Of a DNA stretch of 64,000 bases, positions 23,001-47,764 are shown in pieces. Below the pieces are notes generated by a model. That model made no database searches. It was given only the letters and a program-made list of their open reading frames with translations, and was not told the origin of the DNA. The DNA is from Hypomesus transpacificus (lineage: Eukaryota > Chordata > Actinopteri > Osmeriformes > Osmeridae). The position numbers and the translations under genes were made by a program. Location of the stretch: positions 7,662,072 to 7,726,071 of the forward strand of contig NC_061071.1 of assembly GCF_021917145.1 (NCBI RefSeq), in the 5' to 3' direction. Each line of letters opens with the position of its first letter. Position 1 is the first letter of the stretch.

Positions 23001-24759
23001 TTCACCTCTTGCTTTTTTCCTTCTTCACATGCTAGTCGTGACAAGACCTTCACAATTGGATGAACTAGAATCAAAACGTCCTTCAGAGTGTTTAAGAATC
23101 AGATATAGTGAATCCTCTGATCATCACAATGTCATCGTAAATGTTAACAGAATGTTATCAATGATGTCTTGTTTTGAGGAAGTCTGTATGTCTTGGTTTC
23201 TGGTAAGTCTAATAGTCCATGCCTATATGGTAGCCCAGGTTAGAGTTCATCTCTGTTTTATCTTAAACCTAATAGGCTACTGCTCGTTGTAGATCATTGC
23301 AGGAAGCTCCCTTCTCTCTCTGTAACTCTGTTTCACATTCCACATTCCTCAATAATAAATAAATCAAGTGTTGTTTGTACCAAAAGAGTGTAGCCATAAC
23401 CTAGAAACTTGAGATTAGTCCAGTGTTGACTCAGGTCAGCTCAGGTCTGACTTGAGCACTCGGTCCGTGAAACAGACAGGTGATCTGATTGTTTTCCAGG
23501 GGACCACACAGTCCACATTCCTTAGTGATGATGTCAGTGCTGAGACCGTTTACCCACTGTCTCTGCCATAAGGGTGAAAGTAAACCTAACATTTTTCAGG
23601 ACTTTCATCCAACTAGAAGACTTCACCTCCACTGTCCACTCTGACCTGTTCTCTCAACACAACTTTCCCTTTTTTACTTTAACCTTTCAATTTTTTCACG
23701 TTAATCTTTCCCCCTCGCTTGAACGAACAGTTCTGGCCCCTGGACCAAGTCTGCCAGATCTGTTATCATCCCAAGCGTTGGTGATAAGAGCTGAAGTACA
23801 AAAAATCCTGTACTGGAAAAAAGGGCATGGTCTTTCACATCCTAATATGGCAGTTTGCTTACACACACGAGTGCAAGGGATAAACAGAAAAAGAGACAAA
23901 GAGGGAGGGCGCGAAAACACAGAGAGGCCTTGCCGAGGAAACAGCCCAGATTTACCCCTCCAAAGGAAACAACAGAAGAAACTAGTGACCTCAGATCGCA
24001 TTTCAAAGTGCTGAAAGAACACTAAAAGAGCGTTGACAACAATTCACACTTTATGAATGCACGGTCTGTGAGAAAGGCAGTTTGTTGTCTTCAGTGTTGT
24101 ATACACGTGTTGAGCTGTCACATTTTCTGTAATTATTCATTCAGTTTCTCGGAACATTTAGTCCCATCACTCAAACACACACAAACCTGCAGACATCTGT
24201 TTACACACACACACACACACACACCACACACAGACTACTAACGAGCAGAAATGCCCACAGTTCACTGAAATGGCACGGCAGCTGTCTCCACAGGGGGCCC
24301 CTTATTGGTCGGCTGTTATCCACCCGCATTTTTGTGGCCCCCAATCAAACAATGGCATGCTTTCCTTTCCCGCCACGGGTATGCTAATACGAAGGGCGAG
24401 AGAGGTAGAAATGAACAGTGAAACAGGAGGACCAAAAAAGTGTAGGGGAGCCCAAAAAGGAGTGTATTTGTGCAGCCTACGCAAGTGAGAGCACACAGAC
24501 CTCTGACTAATCCAACAGCCATCCAAGCCATCCACTTCAGTTTACACTGAGAGAAGTTGCACAATTTCCAGCGACCAAGGGGAGAGACTCCTCTATGTGA
24601 TGCAAAACATTCATTACCTCCGCTAGCATATTGATCTCTGTTAACAAATCCGTGAACCACGGCTGTGTCTCATGTCGGGGGTTTGGCAGAAGCAGGCTGT
24701 AAGGCATCAGAACAGCACGTGTATGCACCACGCCAAGCTCCCCAGTTAGCCCTGTCCCG

Positions 24760-24830
24760 TGACGTCACTTCAACCGGACCTGTTGCAGTGGGACCCTCCT
24801 CCGCCACCACAACAAGGCGGGATGACGTCA
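24760..24830. promoter_or_regulatory. Two perfect CRE palindromes 63 bp apart
   Basis: TGACGTCA occurs at 24760-24767 and again at 24823-24830, in a locally GC-rich stretch without a recognised gene. Perfect 8-bp CREs bind CREB/ATF proteins. The pair suggests a promoter or enhancer, but no adjacent coding exon was found. Confidence 0.4.
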
Positions 24831-25776
24831 GGGGGAGTGCTGAGTTAGAGCCCGGGTTGAGGGGGGTCCTGGAGACTGGGAGGAACGTTTGTAATTAGGG
24901 CTGGTCCGGGTCCAGACGGACACGCAGGGGAATGTGCCGTTCCGCTGGAGCCCAGGACTAACGAGACGAGGTGGGATTGCGTAACCACAGGCCAGGATGC
25001 CGGTCCAGAGCAAAAGGATTTCTGTAGATGTACTGTGTGTGTGGATTGTGGGAAATATCACGGTGCTGGATATTTCATTCGTTCTCCGTTTGTAGGTGAC
25101 GGATCCTATATGCGAACTTCTCAGACTGATCAAGCGCATCAAGTATGGGTACGTTTAGGAAGCATAGACATTACAAATTGCCACTCTGTATCTGCTTACA
25201 GCAAGGACTTTGGACGCGCCGCATGACCAATCCTCTAGGGGCAGTGTAACTGGCTTCTCCAGCAGCTTAGCAGATCACTAAAGCGCAAGCTGGGACAGAA
25301 TAGTGTGTTTCACCAGATTCTATGAACTTTGACCCCTGGAGGTGTGGCAACTGAGGGTCAGGTCCTCAGGCAGGAGAGAAATCACTCGGTAACTGACAAC
25401 GTGGGGGTCGGGGGCGGGGGGGGGGGGGGGTGTATAAGTCACTCTAAGAGCCCTTGGGTTTATCCAGACTGCAACCCAACAGCAGCTGACCTCTTCTTGA
25501 CCTCAGTGACTCTTCCGTCCATATGTAAACACGTACTTTAAGGTTTTTAGACATGCGGATGCATGTGGATGTTTCTCGTCCTGTTCGTACCCTTGCCGAG
25601 GGCTAGCTCCTAGGTCCAGCTCGCTCAAGGGTTCTGCTGAGCTAGATCGTAGAGGGAGCAGTCACACCCTGTTTTCTACGTCACTGGCATTTTTCTGCTT
25701 GTCGGTGCAAAGAGAGTAAGATTACAGCCTCGAACTGGCCTATAAAGACAGGCATGCACAAGTACTTGTTCTATGT

Positions 25777-25788
25777 CTCTCTCTCTCT

Positions 25789-25845
<57 letters not shown>

Positions 25846-25860
25846 CTCTATCTCTCTCTC
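25777..25860. repeat. (CT)n microsatellite
   Basis: About 80 bases of nearly pure CT. Confidence 0.95.
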
Positions 25861-28336
25861 CCACGTTCTCTCACACACATAAACTGACACACACACACAC
25901 ATGTGGAATAATCTGTGTAGCCTCATACTAAGGGGGTGTCTGTTGTAAGAAGTGTAAGCAAACGAGCACCTTGAACGGATGCCATTGATTTCTCCAGCCA
26001 TCTGTTGTCTTTTGGCTGAGTCTGCCTGATTTCCATGACAACACTTCGTGGATAAACGGAATCGAATTCTAATTCAGCCATGCAATCTGTTCACTGTTCA
26101 CTTCACGGGGGAAATGTGTTCATATCTCTGTTTTGGGATATATTTTCAGAAGGGATGCGATATATACGTGTCCATTGTTTTCCGGAACACATTGTTTCAA
26201 CGTTTCAGAGGATGTGCCTCACAAGTCTTGATATCCGCATGTACCGGTACTTCCCTGTTATTTTCTACTGTGGGAATCACCTGACAAACTGTTATCGTTA
26301 GGAAACGTACTGTAAAATAAACCACACTTTGAACCACTCCACTGGTATTACTCTGAAAACACAAAAAGCAACATCACCTTGTTGGGTGTTGAGGCAAAAC
26401 TCCTGTCGGCCTCCTGTTTTTTATAAACCATCTAATGTACTTAATTATTTATAGTTAGCTCTGTTCTCCCCTGTGAACAACTTCACAAACTCAGATGACC
26501 GGAGATGTTTCCCTTATCCGATGACTGAATGGGGAAGTGCTTTGTATTCGGTCTCGTCACTGAGTTAAATGAAAGTTTTTAGAGGTGTGTGCAGGGAATT
26601 AACTATGTTCTGTAGCTGCCATTCTAATCACCTCTGTTTGCATTGTGTCAGCATCAGAGCTGCAGCATATCGTTCAGATTTGGCTTGGGATTCAGGACGT
26701 CCCTTGACAGCAAAACAAAGTTTGAAACCTTGTGACCGCCACGACTAAAACACAATGTTTCGACTGACAGTATGGTACCCATGAAGATGGCTTTCCTCTG
26801 ACCCTATTTCTCTCTTTTCTTTCCACTTCCTCAGAACTGGAGGTAGAAGCCTAGTAGGTTATTGGAACCAGAACATCGGCTAAGTAACAAGAAAGGTTTT
26901 CCTCCGAAATTCCAAACCGTCAGGACACGCAGAGGCTTGAATGACAAGGCCTGTCTCCACAGCTGATTGGACGAGAGATGGCATCACTCCACACTCTGAT
27001 GACAAGGGCGTGTAAGGGCATGAACGCGTGTAATCACCTGCCCCGATGTGTGGGTGTATGTGTGTGTGTGTGTACGTGCTTGCATTTCCATTGGTGCAAA
27101 TATGCACACCAACTTGGACGATTGACCAATATTCTGTACTGGCCTTTAGACACAGAATCATTGTCTTAAAAGGCCCCGTTTAAAGAGCATGCATGGAAAC
27201 TAACCATTGCAACTGCAAGCCAAATGCCAGACTGCCAGTATAGCTGGTATTGACATATTTTTCTCCACTTTTTCTCCACAAGACAACCGATCCTTCTAGG
27301 CCTGCTAACCAAACCCATATCCTCCTATCCCCCCTGATCATCCTGGATCAGTGCCACCCCACCCAGCCCTGCTCTGATGGTGATACCACGCTAATGTGGC
27401 AGGGAGTGAACACATTTAACAGAGCTCTTCCCGTCTCCGTGCAAATGGATTGGGTTTTAATGGGGCCGGATGGTCCTGCTGCTGGACAGTGGAATGTCAG
27501 AGACAACTGCCAGCACCTAACATGAAGCCTTTGTTATTGTGTCTGATGTTTCCACGCTGATAGGGACAGTGCTGTTTTATTGGGGCTTGTTTTGGCTTGA
27601 TGGTTGAGCTAATTTGATCTCTGTCATAGCTTTGGCTGCAGCCTTGTAATGGACATACCTCATAAACACACTGAGGACCCAAGCACACCAGAGCAATAAA
27701 ATGACTAAAAGCCAGACAAAAGCATTTTACTTCCTAGATGCTTTAAAATTCAGTCTAGTAATGCTTTCGGTACGCAGAAGCAGATAATTATCCTTCCATT
27801 ACTGAGACTTTCAAGCTACATTTGCCATAAATAAATCAACATCAGTGCGGGGAAACTTAAGATGACAGTGCTTGACTCCGAGATACTGGTCAGACTTTCA
27901 GTACTGCAAAGCACGTCTCCAACCATGAAACGTCTTCCAGCAGTCTTCCATGACCCTGGCCCACCCAAAGGTTAACCCCTGCACCAGTTAAGACAAGACG
28001 TTGAAATACAGGGAGCCACACTATACATTCTTCAGAAAGACTTCCTAATGACCCTGTCCAGCACTCCCTGACTTAGGGTCTCTCTCCCCCACACACGCAC
28101 GCACGCAGGCACACACACATGGACATACACACACAAAGAATAATAAAACGTGAACGCGGGGTGAGAGGTATAAAGATATTAAGTACAGGAATACACAACG
28201 GTTCTGATCCAATATAGCATAGCAGAGCTTTGTTGTAGTAAGGAGTTGAGGGTGGGACCCTTTCTGGGAAGTAACCCTGAGCCTGACCTCTCAGGAGGAG
28301 GTGGGGCTTCGGAGAGGGCTGCTGGGATGGACGCCA

Positions 28337-28616
<280 letters not shown>

Positions 28617-31000
28617 CAGGGCTAATCCTTTGGTATTTCCCCTCAGATTTCCCGTAGGAACTGAATGCCAAATAACGTTTATAAGAAGCGTGTGCCCGGC
28701 TGGTCCACTGGTCATTTCAGAGGAGTGTCAACACAGGAAGCTGAGGGATTCTCAGGATTTTACCGTCACAATTCAGAGTGACCGACTGTATTTTGTCACC
28801 AGGTCATTGAATGTATCAGCTTTCTCTAACCAACATGCCTTGAATGGCCAAAGTCGAAAACACAGACACCATGCACCTAACATTTACACAGGCTGTCCTG
28901 CACAGACAAGTATGGTATCTTCCTTCCAGGAAAGCACATGTATCCATCCCCACTTGCAATGAAGATTGCATCTATCATTTGTCTTGCTCATGTCTGGGCA
29001 ATGATCTTTCCCCAAACAATTCTCTATCTGCTCAAGGGTCTTCATAAGATGGTTAACATTCCTCCCCCCTCCCCCCAACCCCCAGAACACCAGCAGACAC
29101 ACCCCCTGTAAGTAGCGCTCAATCCAGTCAACTTTAAGCAAGTCTGTTTGATTTGATTTGCTCCTCGCAAAATCACACAAACAAGAAAGAGCGATCGGAG
29201 AAAACGTCTCACCAGAGCAGACCTCCTACATAACCCCCCCCCCCCCCCCCTCCCCCCCCCCAACGCTCACCATACCCACGATGCCTCAGCAGGCTGCTTT
29301 GTTGATTGGGACAGTCTGGCACGATGCCTACATTTGAAATGGGGGCATTAGGGGCAAAAAGGGAGCAAGAGGCCGGGGGTGGCATTTGGAGGGCAGCCCG
29401 TGGTACCAGGTGCCAGGGGAGGTCATGTGCCAGGTCAGCAGACAAAGGAAGAGATTGGGCGTAGGGCCGGGCTTGGGTCCAGCAGGGGGTGGAGAATGCA
29501 GGCACACGTCTGACCAGAGGCCTGCTGTAAGGAGGGGGCTCAACTGAAGAAAAGACAGAAGGAATGGCTGTTTCTCCATCAAAGGCTGAGAGGGGCTCAG
29601 CTCAGGCATGTGGATTCCAGCTCGCTGAGCAACCGTTGCTCTCTTTTTATGGTTGGTTGATTAAATGCCTGACGGAAATCATTTTGTGGATGAACGCCAG
29701 AAAGTCGACATTTGTGAATCCATCTGACAAGGAAATGTATTGTTTAAATCAATTTACATGTTAATTCAGTTTCTCAATTGCCTAGCTATTATGGAAATGT
29801 TTTTTTTCTTAATTCTGTTACACCTTATAATCTGCTTCTTAGTAATACACGTATTCCTCCTACATCCTACAGTCTTGTCAGAAATCATATTGAGCGTATT
29901 TAAGGATAACGAAGATTCCAGACCACCAACAGTATTCGTAACATAGAGAATGTTAAAACTGGGGACTGTAGTCTTCTAGTCACCATCTACTAAAAAAGAA
30001 AGCATGATGGTGTGTGTATGATCTATATTCTTTGGACTCACCAAACAAGACCATGGTCCTGTGGTCCAACCTTTGATATGTCACATGGATGTAAGAGAAT
30101 AGAGAAGAATAGGCTTTCAGTGGGCCAAAGAATGTCACGCAAAACAGGAAGCGCAATCAGCTCCTTAAAACAGACTTCCTTATACAGCAGCACAGTGTCA
30201 GAAACCCATTGAACAGTGTGTATTGTTCTTCAGAGAGAAGCTGCATGGGGCCTTCTCAAGCTAAAACAGACCCGAGCACAGGAAGTACCGAGGCCCATCG
30301 CCAACTTTCCAACCTCAGAACCACTAAACCTGTCAAAGACTAGAAGAACTGATCACAGTTCAAGAGTAATGACACCTAAAGAGGAACGCCAAAACGTTGA
30401 AAATGTTGCTAGGTTTTGATTGTGCAGGGAGTGTACGAGAAGGATGCAGATGTTTTTAAAACTTTTGGATGTCAACTACCAAGGTCACGTGGATCGTGTT
30501 TAAACATTTCTGAATGTTATGGGTCGTTTGGGGTGCAATAGTTTCCACTGGCAAGGTGTTTGATTGGAATAGAAGAAACACTGACATCTTTTTGCCACAC
30601 TTTAAGGAATTACAAAAACTAAAACTAATCTTATTTTCACCGTTTTTGAGTATGGCCTGGTCTCTCAGAATCCTTCATATTTCCAAGACCTTACTTTAAC
30701 CAACAGTGAAAGGTTTGTATGATGTAGAAAAATGAAAACAACTGTTCCCTATTTGACACATTCAGAAAGGAGTTAAACACTGAAAACAAACTATGGTTTC
30801 TACAACTGCAAATATTAATCAATATCAGTCTTATTTATAGGGATATCAGCTTGACCTGGATAGATGCTGTGAAGAGGGTTAATGGGGCTCGGTGACATTA
30901 CAGTTTTCTGTGTGGTTGACGGGTAATCTAGACCAGGATACACTACCTCTTCACGTTTTTATCTGACCTAAATTTGACTTGGCACAAGTTCCCATATTAA

Positions 31001-38294
<7,294 letters not shown>

Positions 38295-38300
38295 TTTATT
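38295..38300 (-). terminator. Poly(A) signal of tmsb4x
   Basis: AATAAA on the minus strand, about 830 bases after the tmsb4x stop. No closer canonical signal was seen. Confidence 0.4.
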
Positions 38301-39124
38301 ACAACATTTGACTGGTTTCCATAATTGGTAATGGTTTGCAGCAGAATAATTTGACTTTTGGGACTTAACAAAACTCCAAATAATTTGATCTACTGACGAA
38401 AGTAAATGCATGGAAGCTATTTCCAGTATTTACTTTTCCTAATTACGAGACAGGGTGCAAACACAGATAAGCTATCCCAAATCACATTGAAAAAATGGGT
38501 CAAAATACCATACATTTGCAAAAATATCAACGTCAATTAAGTCCATACAAGTATCTCCCAGAACTAGATGGATTCCATTTTACATCCTCGCTTCGATAAA
38601 AAAAAACACTGTGTTAATCAATGGGTATAATGTTTTACCAGCGTAAAAACAAAAAAAGGTTGTGCATTCCGAAACAGAAAATTTAAAAAGCCGGACACCA
38701 TAGTTTGGCGTGTGTTACAGGTCGACAGAAGCCACAAAAGGAAATTGGATGTCAAGCGTGTTGAGCTTCCTGGGTCGGAGGCCACACCCCCTCCCCTTAA
38801 CCATCTCTTCGGCCTGTTGATGTCTGGCAGCTCATACCATGGGGACCGTCCACCACACAGCTCCCCCCCCCCCCCCCCCTCACGGTGGCAACACTTCCTC
38901 ATCTCCAGCATCGATAGGCCAGGTCATCATTAACCCTTCTAGATGGTGGTGTTGGGCTGAGGGTCAGGGCCTGGGCCTGCTCATGAAATTCATCCACTCA
39001 AAGTGCAGCTTTGTTTTTTTGTTTTCTTATAATTTCGGTTACAAAGTTATACAGCTAAAATAAGTGACTGAAAAGAAGGCAATGCGGGAGGAGGGGGTGT
39101 ACAGTGCATGACAAGGGACAATCT

Positions 39125-39574
<450 letters not shown>

Positions 39575-40449
39575 CTACAGAGCTTCTCCAAACGTGTGAG
39601 GCTTTCAGCTTATTCTTTTGTTCGCCTGAGGCAGTGCCTTGTTCGATTTGACTGTCGTCCCTTTAACTAATTCAGCGGCAATGTCCCAGATAGGGGAACA
39701 AAACCGCACCCCTGATGAATAGCGGTCGATATGCTCAAAAATTTTCATTTACATAACAATGCAAGTTCCCATGCTGAGAACCTCGAAAAAACAGCCATGT
39801 CGGTTGGATGTGTGTAACAATATATCCAACCATTGCACCCGATAATAATTGAGATATTATATATCAACACATCTATTGGACATCTTAAAGCTCATGGGAT
39901 TCGATTCCACGTGCATGCGCAAAGATTTGGACATTGACTTGTCACGTCGCCTCCCTTGGGCAGCCTGGAGTGCAATCTGAGGAACCACCGCCCTGATTGC
40001 CATTCTTCTCCTACACTGGGCTATAAGTTCTAACGAAACAGATCCAAACACTAATTTGTGATGCCGAATAATATTTCGCCGTGAAGTATGATCTGAAAAG
40101 CACTGTGGGCATTTCAGAGCATCTGGCTAAGCCAATAGACTGCATCTCCACTACAAAGAATGACAAAGGATAGACTGACATGGTGAGCTCTCTCTGCTAA
40201 ACTTTATATTATCATGCGTCAAATCATCTGTTTTCAGTCTACAAGTACAATTTCAGCCAAAATAGAGCTAAATTGATAAAAATATCGAATTGCATTCTTT
40301 GTCTTTGCCAATAAACGCATACAGCCCTTAATATTAAGAATTGTACGCACTATGCTCATTTTTCTAGCAAAATATCAGTCCAATCAATACATCAAAAACA
40401 AATGTAATTGGTGTTCCAGTTTGAATAAAAAGTCATTAAATGTGCTTAC

Positions 40450-40506
40450 CGAAGTTTGACTTGCAAGTCAGTGGTAGTTCACTAGTCTTTGCGTTGCAGC
40501 AGTGTA
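40450..40506 (-). other. tmsb4x: Noncoding first exon of tmsb4x
   Basis: On the minus strand the exon ends AACTTCG before donor GTAAGC (40449-40444). The 5' end is placed about 25-30 bases after the TATA box and is approximate. A noncoding first exon is usual for thymosin beta-4 genes. Confidence 0.6.
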
Positions 40507-40530
40507 TCGCGCCTCTGCGCAAGCATAGGC

Positions 40531-40559
40531 TATATACCCTATGACAAAGCCTGACGTCA
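40531..40559 (-). promoter_or_regulatory. tmsb4x: tmsb4x core promoter: CRE and TATA box
   Basis: On the minus strand a perfect CRE, TGACGTCA (40559-40552), is followed about 16 bases later by GGGTATATAG (TATA at 40536-40531), then the first exon with its GTAAGC donor. The order and spacing fit a CREB/ATF-responsive TATA promoter. Confidence 0.65.
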
Positions 40560-41090
40560 CCGTTCAGCTCCCATCTTTAGTTTCCTTGTCATTGAAGTGC
40601 TAGCTAGTGAAATAACAATTTTCATGATTAGATAAAATTGTTCTACTTTTAATGTTTTTTTATATATCTATATAGTATTCACCTTTCTTCGGAATTGTCC
40701 ACGCGTATGAACTGTTTTATTCTTCGTCATTACATTTATAGTCGAAGTCCAGCAACATGGAGCGTGTCAAATGTATGCCACCTGGTGGCTGGTTGGGATC
40801 ATCACCACAACAAAATCACGTCAACATACGCGAATTATAATAGAACCTTCTAAGTTGCATTCGTATGCAAACAGTGTCTGTATTTGTCTTTTTTTTGCAA
40901 TAACTCGAAACCATAACCAAAACGGGATCCATCAATCAGGAAATCCTCCGGGGAAACACCGTCGCATGTTCTCTGCATGTCGAAGCATTGAACAGCCACA
41001 TCTACACCCATGAAGGGCTTAAACACTAAAAATACACCAACGACACAAATTAAAGACACCGAGCCTGGATGAGTAAGTCATTGCCAAAGC
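40560..41090. other. Short prps2-tmsb4x spacer
   Basis: About 500 bases between the prps2 poly(A) signal and the tmsb4x promoter. No TLR7 or TLR8 coding sequence is present, though those genes lie here in mammals. Confidence 0.6.
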
Positions 41091-41096
41091 TTTATT
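41091..41096 (-). terminator. Poly(A) signal of prps2
   Basis: AATAAA on the minus strand about 1.26 kb after the prps2 stop. The region 41097-42358 would be its 3' UTR. Confidence 0.55.
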
Positions 41097-42358
41097 GTCA
41101 ATGATAATGTAAAAAAAAAAAGTGGCTTCATGCCAACCATTTCTCTCTAAGCTAAACCGTTAAGATTCATTTAAGGGAAAATAAACAGCAATGACACATC
41201 ACAAAACATTATGACATTGCGAGAATTAACTTAAGCTTTTATATGTTAACTATCCCCTCAATACATCAGTGAAATATAACTACTAAACCAAGAAGACAAA
41301 TATTAAGACTTAAAACATATTCATGACCATTTGGGATGTACAACCATAAACAATCTAAAAGAAAATTTCACTTGAACAGCAAGATTAAAGGTTGTGTTTA
41401 CAGGTAAGTAACAATCAGTGGATTTTTCTTTATCTTCATCAAGGAAAAGGATGATGAATCAAAACAGAAGGGAATGTTGCAGTGAGGGCCTCCTAAAACT
41501 AGGGGGTGCTGAAACGCCAGGGAAAGGATTGGTGAGGTGACATGACGAAGACGTGGTTACTCGTGTTAAGATAAAAAAAATCCTTGGCTCAAAACTTAAA
41601 AGGTTGCAGAATATATCGCAAAAGTTTAAGAATTTACAGTCCCCGGGAGAAGTGCCACATCAGTGAGATTTACATTCAGCTGTTGATGAAAAGCTGTTTC
41701 CTTCTCCCTCTAAACGCTGCAATATATTTATATATCCGTGAGGTGAAGCACCTACTGTAAATGCAATATTGCATTATTTGACTTTTGTCTGACTTTCAGC
41801 TGCATATGGCAGCTCTCTGAACCTGGTAACCCAGTTTGAATACTCCTGGTATTTAGTGGCAAAAGAGCGAACCTCGAGGACATAGAAAGGTGCATCGCTG
41901 AACAAGAGTGATCCATCTTGCAGGGCAGAGCCGACAGAGGGGAAAATCAATGTGGGCGACACAGATGGCCAGCTTCATTTACGACGACGTGGACAACATC
42001 ATCTACAATCAAACATGACAAGGCAACAGACCTTTTGGTTAAAGTGACAACCACGCCCTTGATGTCTCAAGGCTTGCAAAACACGTGCTGGAGAACAATA
42101 CAATGCAATAACATAAGACTAACACGGTACACATTCAATGAAAACTTGTTGGTCTTCGAAGACATTTATTGTGTCTTTTGGTGTGGAATGTCCGAGGTTG
42201 ATTGTGTGGCGTGACCTTTCAGTGCTGGTCACATGCAATTGGCCCAAAAAAGTGTCCGGGTTGAGGGACTTCTGAATACTTGAGGCTGAAGTTGTGGGCT
42301 GATTGGACTTAGAAGTGAGAGGTCACGTGACCTTCGGTTGTCTCCTGCCTCTGATTCT

Positions 42359-47138
<4,780 letters not shown>

Positions 47139-47460
47139 CTTCGAAATAAGTGTACACTTTAGTTTCACAAGAGTAGATATGTCGATGTAATGCTTGCCCC
47201 AAATGATGGGTTAAGTCTAAAAGTATAAGGTTATTGCAGCTGCCTTTGCATTTCAGTTGTGCATGGGAGGATGGACGTAAGCAGGGTGAAGCTAACCTCA
47301 AAAAGAGATTTTATTTCCGGTTGATTTCTTACAGTTTTCAAAATAAAAGTTATGACAAGGCAATAGTACCTACAATTTGAGAAGTAAACTTTCTTTCCCA
47401 AATAAACACACACACAATTACAGTAAATAAAAAAACAGCAATACATTGTTATTGAGATGT
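47139..47460 (-). other. prps2 5' flank
   Basis: Contains the prps2 5' UTR and presumably its promoter. No TATA box recognised. The + strand motif ATTTTATTTATT at 47461-47472 gives overlapping AATAAA signals on the minus strand, which could be the distal end of frmpd4 transcripts. Confidence 0.35.
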
Positions 47461-47764
47461 ATTTTATTTATTAAATCAACTTTCAATGTGGTAAGTATGT
47501 TTTGGTTCAAATTGTAATGCTGAGAATACCAGCTCCTGTGCTCTCTCATTATGGTGAAATTAATTTAGAAAGGTAAAATAAAAGATAGAATATGCAATAA
47601 TATTGCCAGGTTCACAATCAACACTGGCAAAGGAAGTATCTTACCTGGCCTCCAGTCACAACGAGATAACAGTTGTCTCTGTCTGTAGGCTGAAGAAACT
47701 GGCTGATGTGGCCTCACAACATGGGGGTGAAATGGATTAAACAGGGTGAAGGGTATCAAAATAT

